Origin: Phaeotremella fagi
Lineage: Eukaryota; Basidiomycota; Tremellomycetes; Tremellales; Phaeotremellaceae
Direction: 5' to 3'
NCBI GenBank assembly: GCA_001599715.1
Contig: BCHU01000003.1
Coordinates: forward strand, 1,798,001-1,862,000
Length of the DNA: 64,000 bases
The notes beneath the pieces are model-generated. The model did no database searches. It was not told the DNA's origin and saw only the letters and a program-made list of their open reading frames with translations. How positions within the stretch are numbered: the stretch's first letter is position 1; every line of letters starts with the position of its first letter. The translations under genes were made by a program, and so were the position numbers. Below, piece after piece: positions 47,905 through 59,700 of the stretch.

Positions 47905-49658
47905 ATGTCATATCAAAGAGATGATGAAGATTACGAATATCAGCAGGAGCAGTACGATCCTCCCCAAGACCCACCACCACGACAGTATGAACAGTACGAG
48001 GAAGAGTATGAAGCTCCTCCGTATCCCCCTCAATCTTATTCAGCACCAGAAGGCTTTCCCCAAACTGAAGACAGAAGGTAAGTTTTATAATATTGTGAGG
48101 AAATGTCAATGCTGACGTTCGTTACAGTGCATTGTTTGGTGGAGGAGATGATGATGATTACGTCGAACCTGAAATTACTTTTGTTGAGCCAAATCAATCT
48201 CAACCGTATTTCGACAACTACTCTAGGTGTAGGTGATTGATATTGAGGGTTTACTGATCCTTTATTAAGGTAACGGCCGAAAGAAGGCTTTCCTCGTAAG
48301 CTCACCAGTTACATCCTTTTTGGTATTAACATAGTAAACAGGTTGGGATCAACTATTATGGTTCCGAGAACCAGTTGAATGGCTGTATCAACGATGTAAG
48401 GAATGTGCAAAGTTTCATCTGTGGTACGTACATTAGACTGGTGTTTCATAAAGCGATAGGGAACATAATTGACTGAAAAATACAGAACGCTTTGGCTACC
48501 AAATAGAGGATATCGTCATGTTAACAGACGATTCCAGCAATCCAGCCAATATTCCTACAAGAGAAAACATTTTGAGGGGTATGAAATGGTTGATCTCTGA
48601 TGCCAGTAGAGACGATTCTTTGTTTTTCCATTAGTAAGTTGGAGTAATTTGATTGGTTACTACTATACACTGATACTTTGATCTAACTTCGTGATAGTTC
48701 CGGACACGGTACTCAGGTCGAAGATCAGGTTGGAGATGAGGAGGACGGATTTTGTGAAGGTACGAAACCGACATTTCACACGGAATTGTTGACTTTGAAT
48801 AGCCATCTGTCCAGTTGATTTCCAGGAATCAGGGGTGATTGTCGATGATGAGAGTGAGTACATACAGTATAACCAGCTTTCCAAGAGTGGACGTCGCTTA
48901 CCTTGTTACCCAGTGTACGTGTTTCTGAACTGAAATCATTCTTACCACAATAGCTGGCAAACGCTCGTACGACCTCTCCCAGCAGGATGTAGATTAACAG
49001 CAATTTTCGATTCCTGTCATTCAGGTTCAGTCATGGATCTACCCTACATCGTGAGTATACAAATACGTCTTATCTCACTCGATCAGTATTCAACCGAAGG
49101 AAAAATCAAAGAACCGAATCTTCTTGCTGAAGCATCATCAGGACTTATAGAATCAGGAATGGATTATTTGAGAGGTGATACCAGGGGTGCTCTTAGCAGT
49201 CTATTTAATACCGCTAAATCAGCTTGGAGAAGTCAACAGGCTGATGAATCTCAAAGAAGAAATAAAACTTCTTCAGCTGATGTTATTATGTTTTCTGGCT
49301 GTAAAGATGATCAAACTGTGGGTTATGCTCCTTCATCGTAAATGATAACATCTTACAAGAGTTTTAGAGTGCGGACGCTCAAGAAGGTGGAGTTGCAACA
49401 GGAGCGATGTCATATGTAAGTCCTACCTTTACTTCGCCGTTAAAATATCTTTAATCTCATACCTCACAGGCGTTCATCGAGGCTCTTACAAAGTATCCAC
49501 AACAAACTTATCGACAGCTTTTGAACACCATTCGAGATGAAATGAGGGCCAAGTACACCCAAAAACCCCAATTGTCTGCTTGTCACCGTAAGTCCTGCGA
49601 TTGAAGATTTGCTCATACGTATTCAGCGATTGATACGGATTTGATGTTTGTTGCGTAG
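47905..49658 (+). CDS. MCA1: Metacaspase (type I)
   Basis: About ten exons. The Pro/Gln/Tyr/Glu-rich prodomain ([20 protein letters not shown]) leads to [40 protein letters not shown], then the catalytic His in [20 protein letters not shown] and the catalytic Cys in [20 protein letters not shown]. The p10-like part has [13 protein letters not shown] and [20 protein letters not shown]. The [15 protein letters not shown] join uses a GTACAT donor after GAGAGTGA. A Ca-dependent Arg/Lys-specific peptidase that also clears aggregates; both catalytic residues are present, so it should be active. The linker includes an unusual Ser-rich insert ([20 protein letters not shown]). Confidence 0.92.
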
Positions 49659-49874
49659 AGTTAATAACAGATGGAGGTCAAAGTGGAGGGGTGTGCATCT
49701 AGGATCTTGCTTGTATCTATTATTGAGTAAGGAGAGTGTTGTTCATGATTTTATGATTTTGATGAAATTATTCTGCCACCAAAAATTGCCACCTAAGATC
49801 AAAACATTAAACAGGGATTCCAGCAACAACTTTTCCATTACTACAATTCATCTTTTGAGACGACACCTTTCATC

Positions 49875-51095
49875 ATGACCTCAGCATATCAATCCCAGCC
49901 CAAAGCAGGACCAAGTAATTATAAAACTCAATCGAAATCATCGAGACCGATACCTGAACGAACGCTTAAACAACCATTTCGACTCGATGTCGCAGATCGC
50001 GAATCAAAACATGACGTTGGTGTTCCTACCGATTCAGAGATCTTAAGGAAAACTCTGAATAGGAGAGTTGAACTTCAGAAGAAGACTGAGAGATGGATGG
50101 ATGTACTTATGGAAGAGGTTGTTGATCGAGCTACGTTTAAACGAGCGGTGAGTTTGAATTTGGTTACCTCTTTTTTACGTTTTACTTTATCTGATCACCA
50201 CTAGTCGGTTTATATTCAACTTCATCAATATCAAGAAATCCTACATGAACGACATTTAAATAATCACTGTTCTTACCCCCCATGTCCTAATCCTCCTAAA
50301 GACACTTACAACTCAAACAGACGTATTCAAATCTCCACAAAGCAACGATTGATAAAAGAAATCTCTGGAAATACCGAAGACGGGTATTGTAGCAAAAAAT
50401 GTAGAACTCGGAGTGGATGGATTGAAAAGGGTCTTGAAAGACATACGGAACCTATCTGGTTAAGAGGTAAAGGTAGTGGGAAGGAGGGGGTTGAGATGCT
50501 GGAGGATTTGGAAGATAGAGGTTTGGTTGTTTGGAGTAAAGATGGGAGAGTCAGTATATCTTCTGTCACGGCGGAGACGAATACGTTGGGAGAAGGGTCG
50601 AAGGTGCAAGATATCAAAGCTAGTTCACCTGGAGTGGAATCACCTATTACGAACGGAAAGTCTTCCGACAGTCTTCCTGAGACCATTCAACCAGCTTCGA
50701 AAATTGCCGACATTCTCGCTAATCTTGTCATTCACGAAAAACCCACACCCAAAACTCCACCAACGGCACCATCACTCACACCTCTCCCTATGCAACCTTC
50801 CCCAATCAGACCTGTCCAAGCAACGCCTCAAATAACATCACCAAAATCTATGATGCCAACCAGAAGAGCTCAGCCATCATCAATGCTTTCAAATTCAACG
50901 ACACGACTGGCGTCAACCTTGATCCACGCTTCCAAGGGGGTCAACGGTGCTGTTCTTGCGAATCAGATTGATAGCGATGAGGAAGAATGGAAAGAGGAGG
51001 AATGGGAGAAAGAAATGGGTTGGGGAGATGCGGGAGACGAGGAGTTTAGACAGTTGTTTGAAGAAGCAAAGATGGCTAGGGAGTTTTTGGTGTGA
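49875..51095 (+). CDS. RTR1: RNA polymerase II CTD phosphatase Rtr1/RPAP2-like
   Basis: Two exons (49875-50148, 50205-51095). The N-terminal helix RVELQKKTERWMDVLMEEVV, DRATFKRASVYIQLHQYQEI, then the zinc ligands CSYPPCPNPPKDTYNSN and the second pair in EDGYCSKKCRTRSGW, the Rtr1/RPAP2 signature. A disordered Pro/Ser-rich tail ends in acidic DEEEWKEEEWEKEMGWGDAG. It removes Ser5 phosphate from the polymerase CTD and helps import of the polymerase. Intron 50149-50204 has a CACCACTAG acceptor. Confidence 0.92.
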
Positions 51096-51300
51096 TCTCT
51101 AGTAGTTCACACGATGGCTACAGCTGTCGATAATTCATAGGGAGCAGGAAAGGAAATGCATTCCTTTGTATCCTGACTGGATACAGAACAATAAGATATC
51201 AGACGATCGAACCTCTCCCAAGACCTCCACGCTTTCTTCACCAACCCTTCGTTTCGGCCACACATGAAAACGGACGCAAGTGAATCAACCTGGACACACT

Positions 51301-53200
51301 TCAGATAGTCTCAATATATTGACTAGCTGGAGGTTTTTGATCAGCGTCCAAAGCGTTCTGCTCATCAAGCTAAAGATGTGTCAATGGAATCCTAGATACT
51401 CCACTCACCTCTACACCAAGAGCCGCTTTGGCAGCGTAAACAGCATCTTCATCTGTACCCCTTCCAGCACCGTGAGCTGCAATTTTGGCACCAAGACTAT
51501 CAGAAGTGTATGAAGAAAATTGCCAAGCCCATAATTTGGCGTTAAACATTTCGTCCACCTCTTCCAAAGACCGACCACGGAGTTCTGGGACGAAAAAGAT
51601 TGAGAATAAGAGGAAGAAGATACAGATTCCACCGAAAATCAAACCGACTTTGGCACCTAGATTGGCGTAGGCTGCGTTGATGAGGTAGGGTGATGAATAG
51701 GTTACTGTGAATGCACTGAGTACGTCTACTAGGGTACCGATTGCGAAGGCTGATAGTGATCAGAATGCTGGTGGTTTTGTAGACTTACTCTTTTTTCGGA
51801 GTTGCAGAGAGGACACTTCTGATCCGATGGTGAAACAGAGTTGGTTCAAGGAGCAGGTAACAAAGACTTTGAAAAGAAGTAAGGAGGCAACCATGGTGTT
51901 GAGATCAGTGGTAGTTGGATTGGGTTTAGATCCGAGTCCACCACATAGTAAAAGGAAGAACGCTTGCAATGCACAACAGTAAATGAGGATTGGCTGAAGA
52001 GTAAATTGTTAGAATGCCAGGTCAAATGAAATCCCAGTGCCACTTACCCTTCTTCCAACTCTGTCGACAATCAAACCTCCTCCGATGGTTGAGATAAGAC
52101 CAAGGACAGCTTTTATGGTGGAGTAGGTATATGCCTGACTAGCAAGACCCAAGGCAACATACTGTTGTTCAGTTCCATTCCGTAGTCATGGACTCACCAG
52201 TGTAGGGGCGTAAGCCGTAAGGAATTGATTGCCACTAAGTTGATTTCCACACCAGATAGCGGAACAAATCATCGTTCGTCTTCGATTAGTACCACGGAAA
52301 CATTCGAGATACGAAGAAGAGGTGTCAAGTTGTTTCTCCATGGCGAGTGCTTGTTCGATAGCTTGAACCTCAAGTTCGACCCAACCACCAGCGTTATCTT
52401 CAGCAGATCGGAATCGTCTTGTGGCTTGCAGAGCTTCTTCTCGACGACCACGTTGTACTAACCATCTTGGAGAGGTTGGACACCAGTAGAGACCAAGACA
52501 TAGGACTACGAGAGGTGCGAACTGCATACCGCAGGCTATCAACCAACCGGATGAATCTGTACGGGTGGAGATGGCGTTTACAGCCCCGTTCGCCCAGCAT
52601 GAACCGACGTTCAACAAGATAGGATAAACTGCCACGAAGAAACCTCGATAAGCTGGAGTAACGATCTGCAGGTTAGCAGGGTGACAACAGCAACTCAACT
52701 TACTTCAGCAATGTACAATGGACTGATGTTCTCTGGGAAACCCATTGCCATGTATAAAATGGTTCGACCAGCTAAGAAAACTTCCCATCTGGTGGCAACC
52801 ATTTCAACGATGATACCGATAGCTTGGATCACGCAAGACAAAAGAATGGCGAATTTAGGACCGAATCTTTCGTTTGAAGTTCTTGCAAGTAGAATACCGA
52901 AGACTTTACCTACCCAGACGATTGAACTGAGGAGGGAAGTTTGAGTGGCGGTGATACTCTTGACACCGGTTGCTGAGGTTACTGTACCGAATGTGTTCAA
53001 CCATGAAGATGTGACTTGTAAAGACCCAAACATTGCCGTATCACTTGTAACGTCAACACTCTCACATGCATTCAAACTTACTATCCAAAAGCCAAACCAC
53101 TCATACTGAAAATGATCACAGAGTACCATACCGTCCAGGGGACAGCTTTAGTGAAAATACCGCGATCTGCGGCTAAAATGTTACCACCACCACCAGCCAT
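51301..53200 (-). CDS. MFS sugar-porter family transporter
   Basis: About seven exons. MAGGGGNILAADRGIFTKAV leads to span 1 with FGYDTAMFGSLQ. Then SSIVWVGKVFGILLARTSNE, GRTILYMAMGFPENISPLYI, AYRGFFVAVYPILLNVGS, CPTSPRWLVQRGRREEAL (the PESPRWL motif with Thr in place of Glu), GLISTIGGGLIVDRVGRRP and VPELRGRSLEEVDEMF (the PETKGR motif). Twelve spans expected. Typical of fungal hexose, maltose or lactose permeases. The last exon (LDEQNALDADQKPPASQYIE) is joined over an intron at about 51370-51409. Confidence 0.92.
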
Positions 53201-54482
53201 TATGTGTTATATATCGATAGGGAGTACAGTAGGGAGTCTGAAAGGTTGCTCTTTATTCTTATCACCATCTCAGCTTTTTATATCTGCGAATATGCCACCT
53301 TATCCACCGGCTTATCATCCGGTGGCTCCGACAGATAGTGAGAATAAGGGATGCATAAACTTTGGAAAAACAAAGCTAATCAGTCGCTTTGGACCTCCAA
53401 ATTGGGGAACCATTGGGGCATTACCTAAAGACAATAGAGAAAAATAACTATTTCAGATCTTGGCATCTCATCGCTCGCCGCCGCTACTCGGGAAATCGCT
53501 GTCACGCCAACTGCGGTTCCTATTGAAATGCGTTGCTCCACGAATCAGAAAGCAGAATCTCTTAAAAACTTCCGGTCCGAGGTTGCATAGGCGGGTCCAC
53601 ATTCAATTGTATTCAGTCAGCTGTCATAAGTCAATTGTCAACGAGAAATGGAGAGTCGTAACGCTTTTCTGGTGAAGTTGTTCGCTGTGGCGTCGAGAGG
53701 TGTTCGAAACCCAATCAGAAAATAGGTTCTTTTGTCGATGTCGCATTTCAATTCCGACATAGGTTGAGATCTGGTCTGATAAGCTCTATTCACGGTCCGA
53801 CTGTGAGTTTGCAAGAAGAAGAGATCGGACTTGGATCCGATAAATCCTCAATAGGATGTCATACTGGAGCTCAGTGAGCTCCTCTTGACTGTGGCGCTTC
53901 ATTGGAGCAAATGCTGCACTTGTACTCGTAGATGATGAGCTTGTATTCGACGTGAAGGGGGGTACTACTTATAACGATCTCAACTTTAGATCTGTAGAAT
54001 GTATGTGATGCTGAAAGCCACTGACAATCTGTCGAAAATCCAAATCCCAGGCTCGCATTTCTTTTGTACATGGAGAGCGTCAACTTCCCTTAATCGTGCT
54101 TTTGGGTAGTTCAGAAATACAATGGATCGATCAACATCTCCCCATACAAAGATCATTCCCTTCACCTCTCACATGATACGTGTCATGAACCGCCTTCCAT
54201 TTTCAAATCATCTCTTGAAGATCAGATACGGGTGATACAAAGGATATAACTGTCAGACGAGAAAGGACAGGCTTCTAGAGGTTGAATGGATCTCATTTGA
54301 TTGGTGTTTGAATATTCCAAACTCAGCCTTTCTTTCCCATTCTATCATGTTCCAGGAGAGACCTCATATATCCCAGCGCACATCCAGTCTCGTTCTACCA
54401 CAACCTTCAAGAGAAAACAGTACAACTTCGCATTCAACAAAACCACAGTTATATCAAGATTCAACAAAGAACTCAATTCGCA
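53201..54482. promoter_or_regulatory. Divergent region between sugar porter and an unknown gene
   Basis: 1.3 kb. Contains a CGG-N8-CCG inverted repeat at 53304-53325 about 105 bases before the transporter start. The rest has no gene; the 111-codon plus-strand ORF at 53112-53447 crosses the transporter start and is a shadow. Confidence 0.45.
53304..53325. promoter_or_regulatory. CCACCGG-N8-CCGGTGG inverted repeat
   Basis: Perfect 7-base arms around 8 bases. Inverted CGG triplets are what Zn2Cys6 factors bind, so this may carry substrate control of the sugar transporter. No factor is known. Confidence 0.5.
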
Positions 54483-55553
54483 ATGTCCGTCATCGCTTCA
54501 CCAGTTACACCCGTCAAACTCACTCACCCAGCTCTCTTCACAGGTTTCCCGACACCACCCCTCACTCCTATCTCCCCTATCTCCCCCAATCGACAATCAG
54601 GTAAATCTCCCAAATCAACCAAAAACCAAAACATCCCCAAACCCAGCGTCTCATACGCTCAACTCAGAGAGCATCATGCGTACGCCCTCAAGAACACCAT
54701 CGCTCGTCTTCGATGGGAACAAGTCTCAAACTACTACATCAGAGGTGAAAGTGCTTGGATCGAGACCAACAAATTCATCGATAGGTTAGAAGACGAACTC
54801 AAAGCTGTTAAAGATGCTCAGAAGTATTTGGATAGATTCCCAAACTGTCCTGCTCCCACATCAATCCCTGAACCACACGGTCCATATTCCAAAGAACAGA
54901 TTGATGAGAAGATCAGAAAAGCTAGAGAGAGGGATAACGAAATCAACGCAGAAATGAATAAACATTTCCCCTTCCTCAAACAACTGTTCATTGGTCCAAT
55001 GACCAAGCAACAATATAGAAACGATAGACAGGTTAGAGAACAATTGAAAATGGGTGATGGGGATGGGGTCACTACTCTCTTAGAGAGCGAGAATGGGAGA
55101 CTGTGGAATGCTTTCCACGAAGAGAAGCGAGCTGAGGCGGAGAGAGAAGGTGGGAAACGTATTCCTAAGAACAGAAAGGCTTATGAGGAAGAAAGAATGG
55201 AGAAGGAGAAGGCTAAGATCAAAGAGCATCTGATGAGAAATCCACCACGCAAGATCGTCGTCAAAGATCCAATCGGTCCCAAAACTCACGAACAATATCT
55301 CGCCTCACTCCCTGTTCAAGGTCCCAAAACCAAAAGGGAGGTCATGCTATCCAAACAAAGAGTTCAACGTCAGATCATCAGCACTTGGTTGAGAAGACCT
55401 TGGGGTGAATGGGATGAAGAGAACGCGGAGCTCATCGAGAAGTTCGCTGAGCTCGCTAAGGAGAAGTTGGAGGAGAAAAAAGTTGGTCCGAAATCGAAAG
55501 AAGATGCTGAGAAGGAGGAGCAAAAACGCGAATTGCGAGATAAGAAGGAATGA
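54483..55553 (+). CDS. Intronless unknown protein, Lys/Glu-rich helical
   Basis: One continuous frame of 356 codons starting MSVIASPVTPVKLTHPALFT, a Pro/Ser/Thr-rich head (residues 1-60), then charged helices (RLEDELKAVKDAQKYLDRF, EEERMEKEKAKIKEHLMRN, AELAKEKLEEKKVGPKSKED). Repeated phrases GPMTKQQYR, GPKTHEQYLA and GPKTKREVM suggest a weak internal repeat of about 90-130 residues. No domain recognised, no signal peptide or membrane span. Codon use looks like its neighbours. Confidence 0.72.
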   Translation: MSVIASPVTPVKLTHPALFTGFPTPPLTPISPISPNRQSGKSPKSTKNQNIPKPSVSYAQLREHHAYALKNTIARLRWEQVSNYYIRGESAWIETNKFIDRLEDELKAVKDAQKYLDRFPNCPAPTSIPEPHGPYSKEQIDEKIRKARERDNEINAEMNKHFPFLKQLFIGPMTKQQYRNDRQVREQLKMGDGDGVTTLLESENGRLWNAFHEEKRAEAEREGGKRIPKNRKAYEEERMEKEKAKIKEHLMRNPPRKIVVKDPIGPKTHEQYLASLPVQGPKTKREVMLSKQRVQRQIISTWLRRPWGEWDEENAELIEKFAELAKEKLEEKKVGPKSKEDAEKEEQKRELRDKKE

Positions 55554-55819
55554 GACATGGAGTTGTGTTGAGGCTAGGGAGTAGAACGTCCTGTAAGAGT
55601 AGTATCACGGATTGCACTTTGATGTATTATTATCGCTCAATTGACGTTATCAAAAGTTCGACCACCAGATGTATTTGCTCCTTTCATCAGACTCACTTCA
55701 AAGGATTTGGTCTCTCCCTTGTGATCATCCTGACAGCCTTCTCAGGCCACTCATTTTCATGATCTTCAGAGCCCCCCCAAAAGATCTCTCTCACTCACAA
55801 CCTCAACCGTCATTCTGCA

Positions 55820-56530
55820 ATGCCCAAAAAAATGAAACACCTCACCTCATCTTTGGCTCCGGTCACAGCAACCACTTCATTGGCTCCGACTTCAGCAACC
55901 ACTTCTTTGGCTCCAGTTCCAGTGACCACACTGAAGGAAGATTGGAAGCAATACTCAAAAACCACCTTTAGCTACATCGATTCAGCTAAATTACGAATTC
56001 CAATAACTCATTTCCATCCAAGGGGATTACTTCGCGATTGGAGAAAAAGTACGAGAGAGGTCACGACAGGACTTTCAAAAATCAAAGTCGATTCTTTAAC
56101 CTATCTCTCGCCTGATCTCACTGAACTCGTCGACCAATGTGAAGAAAACGAAAAAAAGGTCTATCAAGCCGTAGAAAGTCACGACGATTACGTTGTTCAA
56201 TGTATTCTTAACAGAACTTCAAAGACCCATATCCCTTTCGATGCGGAACAATGGTCCACGATCAACTATATAGCAACCAGAAAAGCTGAAGACATTGATT
56301 ATAGCTTGGCGGTGGTCGAAAGTAAAAGTAAAGATATTGAAGAGAGGCAGCTATTTTTCGGTACCCTTGATAAGCAGAGTGTGTTACTTCGCTCACTCAA
56401 ACGAGCCAGTGATGATCTGGTTTCTGCTCGACGTAAAACAGATAGAATGGGTTTGAACTACCTTCGTAGTCTCAGTGCTTATGAGTCAGAATTTGAATTG
56501 CTGAAATGCCTTCCTGAAGAGCAGGAATAA
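55820..56530 (+). CDS. Intronless unknown protein with Thr/Ser/Ala-Pro repeats
   Basis: 236 codons, one frame. The head has three imperfect repeats around TSLAPVTATTSLAPTSATTS, encoded by related DNA (about 55845-55935). The body is helical and Lys/Glu/Asp-rich (KEDWKQYSKTTFSYIDSAK, TELVDQCEENEKKVYQAVES, RKTDRMGLNYLRSLSAYE). No family recognised. It follows the previous intronless gene by 266 bases in the same direction, but I see no clear sequence similarity between the two. Confidence 0.65.
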   Translation: MPKKMKHLTSSLAPVTATTSLAPTSATTSLAPVPVTTLKEDWKQYSKTTFSYIDSAKLRIPITHFHPRGLLRDWRKSTREVTTGLSKIKVDSLTYLSPDLTELVDQCEENEKKVYQAVESHDDYVVQCILNRTSKTHIPFDAEQWSTINYIATRKAEDIDYSLAVVESKSKDIEERQLFFGTLDKQSVLLRSLKRASDDLVSARRKTDRMGLNYLRSLSAYESEFELLKCLPEEQE

Positions 56531-56786
56531 GGTAGAAAGGGACGAGGGCGGGTATTGATTAATGATTTCTGTAGAAGATGCTGTTGGATGCATTTGTAGC
56601 CGATGTTATGTCTGGTGATCTCCAAATCGGGAGATCTAATCTCACCAGATGATCGCCGCAACTGTGTCATATTGTACACTCGCAGACGATTGAAAATACC
56701 AATGTTGCTTGTGTAAAATCATTAAATACATTCCAAAGTCCATATGTCGTATAATATCGTCGGATACAAAGTTATTTTGAAAGATT

Positions 56787-59700
56787 TCAAGCGACCGAGA
56801 TCTCGTCCTCAACCGACAATTCCTCTTCACCTTCAAGGGGAATCATTCGTCTAGTAGGACTCCTAGCAACGGGCGTGTCGAGTATCTAACACAGTCAATA
56901 AATGATCAATTACCACTATAACTTACCTCCTGTTTCAAAGCGTCACCTGATACGTCACCCTTCTCCTCGATCTCTTCTTCATCTGCTACACCTAATCTCG
57001 TCCCTTTCCTAAATATCTCAGCTTCCTCTTCCACCCATGCCCTTGAAACTTTTTCTACGGGTGAGGTGATACCTAGATCAACTAGTTTATCAATTTCAAC
57101 GTCAACGTCAACATCTTCAGATTTAGATTGTGATTCGAAAGTTGAACTGGTGGTATCGATCGAACCGAAACCTAAACCAGAATTGGATATCGATTTGGGT
57201 AATCCACCATTGACACCTTTTGAACTGTTCAACGAACCGACGTCTAATTCTTCGGCATCAGAGTCACCGTCACTATCGCCAATACTGAAGTTTGGACTCG
57301 AGATCTCGACACTTGAAACTCTCATATGTCTTCTTGCCTGTATATGGCGAGTCGTCACAGCGGGTGGCGATGGTGTAGCCGCAGCAGCGTTATACACGAA
57401 TTGAGATCTCATAGGTGAGACAGTCGATGCAGTTCTGTGATGTGGTTGACCATAGGCTACAGGAACTATTTGTGACGGTAACAACAATCTTGGTGGGGGT
57501 TTGAAATTCTTTGCCGAATCAATCAATCCGCTTAGTAAATCGTTCAACGATAACAATCGTTCAAGTTCTGTCGGATCAACCGTTTCTTGAACCTGATCAA
57601 TCAACCTTTCACGTAACGCTTTGGCTCTTTCCAACAAATTACCGAATTCCTCTTTTGGTAACTGTCCTGGTTCCCAAACGTGGCCTAAAGCTTGATCTCG
57701 ACTTTTGTTGTTTGACGATTGATAAGCCCGACCAGCGTCATACCATTTACCTAAATCTCGAACAGTCTCTTCAGAAACCACTAGTACACGTTCCGGTCGA
57801 AGTGTGTAGACATATTCCCTCGCAACTCCAGTTGGCGATTTAGCGGCTGTTTCACGTTCCTTCTCAGCTCTAGCTTCGTCAGCTTCCTTCATTGATCTAA
57901 CCAGGGCTGATTTCTTGATCGGTGCCCAGATAGCTTCTTGACCAGCTTTAGAGATTTTCGGTTTCGATGGTACAGCTTCCGAAGTGGATGTCGATGCCGA
58001 AGCTGATGCAGATGAAGAAGCGTTTGCAGCTAATTCAGTGTTTCTGATACAGCTTTGTAAGATGTTTTGAGACAGTTCTGCCATATCCATGTTGTTTGGT
58101 GGAATGCTGATGTCCAAGCAACGAATGAGGGTGTTGGATCGTAGTCCAACAGAGATGGCCATTATACCAGCTACATCAATCAAGGGATTTGAAGTGAGGT
58201 CGAGATGAAGGAGAGTTTTGGTTTCTGGCAAAAACTCGGCAAGAGCGATAGCTCCCTCGGTTGTCAAAGAAGTATCGGAAAGGAACAGCCGTTTAAGAGA
58301 GGCATTCACAGTGAATGTTGTGCGCAAGGCGGCAATCTAGAGAGATATCAGCTATGTGTACATTTGATCCAGGTGATAAATTGAACTTACACCCTCCAAG
58401 TTAGGTCCGGAACAAGGGTTCGACGATAAATCTAGGGTTTCAAGGGAGGAGTTGTATTTCTATCATGATCAGTATCGACTACCCTCATTCACTCACCAAA
58501 GCCTCTGCCAAAGCTGTCAGCCCGGAGGGTTCAATCTTGTTATCACTCAAATTTAAAACTTTCAACGTTCGATTTCGTTTCAATACTTGCGCAATGTATC
58601 CCACACCGTTCTAATTTCAGCAAAGACCAAAAACAGTTTACTCACTTTAATATCGTTAGATTTCAAATCTAACGTCAAAAGTCTTCCGATTCTCTCTACA
58701 CCATCTAAAGCTCTTACACTTCTCTGTAAAGCCACTGATGCGCCTCCAATGTCCGGTCCTAACAATTTACCTTCAGCTGTCGATGAGTTGATGGAAAATC
58801 CTGCACTACCACTATCTTGTATCAATGAGTTACCACCTGAAGGCATTACCAAAGGATGTTTATTTGGTGGAGGAGGTTTGTAGCCCTCTGGTATGGTTCG
58901 TGATGTGATTCCACCTGATGAAACTACTAATGGAATCGGTGGGAGTGTATCGTCTGAGTTCTCTTCATGTTTGGATTTGTGGCCGTTCGTGATGGTTGCA
59001 TCTACGTTGGAATTGGAAGCTTGACTTGATGATCCACTTAATGACGGTCCGAGATTGTTGAGTGTGAGTGTAGATTCTGGATAATCGCGAATCATCAATG
59101 CTAAGGAGACTGCACCAAGAGGACCGATCTTGTTCCGTCTAAGTGAGATATTTTTCAAATCCGAAGATCGTACACCAAGGGCTTGAGACTATTTAGCACA
59201 ATAACATCAAGTTGACTTACCCAGAGGTTCAAGGGTCGCTGCTCTAAAACCACATCCATCTAATCGCAACGTCTGTATAGCAGCGGGAACATCACGCTCG
59301 TCCGTCTCCTTCAACAAAGGTGCAGGCGGAATGAAAGATCCGTACGCGCTTTCACCATTGAGTTCGTCAACTTGTGTATCATCATGAGTCGGATTTGAGT
59401 TGTTGGTATTTTCTCCAGTGCCGTCTGATTCAAAGGAAGAATGAATATGAGTGCAGTTTAAAGCTTGAACAAGATAATCAATTCCTTTCCGATCCCAAAT
59501 TGTATCAGATAAATTCAAACTTTTCAAGGAACGAGCCTGAATTCCGTCAGTATACAGTGTTGAAAACTATCTTACCCTTTTCAAGAAAACTGAAACTAAT
59601 CTCCATCCTCCTGCTTTGATTTTCTTGTTCCCTGCCAAACTCAAGGAAGGTAATGTCCCACTAATCAGCAAAGCATGGAGCAAAGGCTTTATCGTATCTT

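Noticed and set aside
53701..53735. GTTCGAAACCC resembling a tRNA T-loop
   Set aside because: No acceptor stem or anticodon arm could be built around it.
54301..54789. 162-codon ORF overlapping the intronless gene
   Set aside because: A shadow in another frame; the 356-codon frame has the better length and start.
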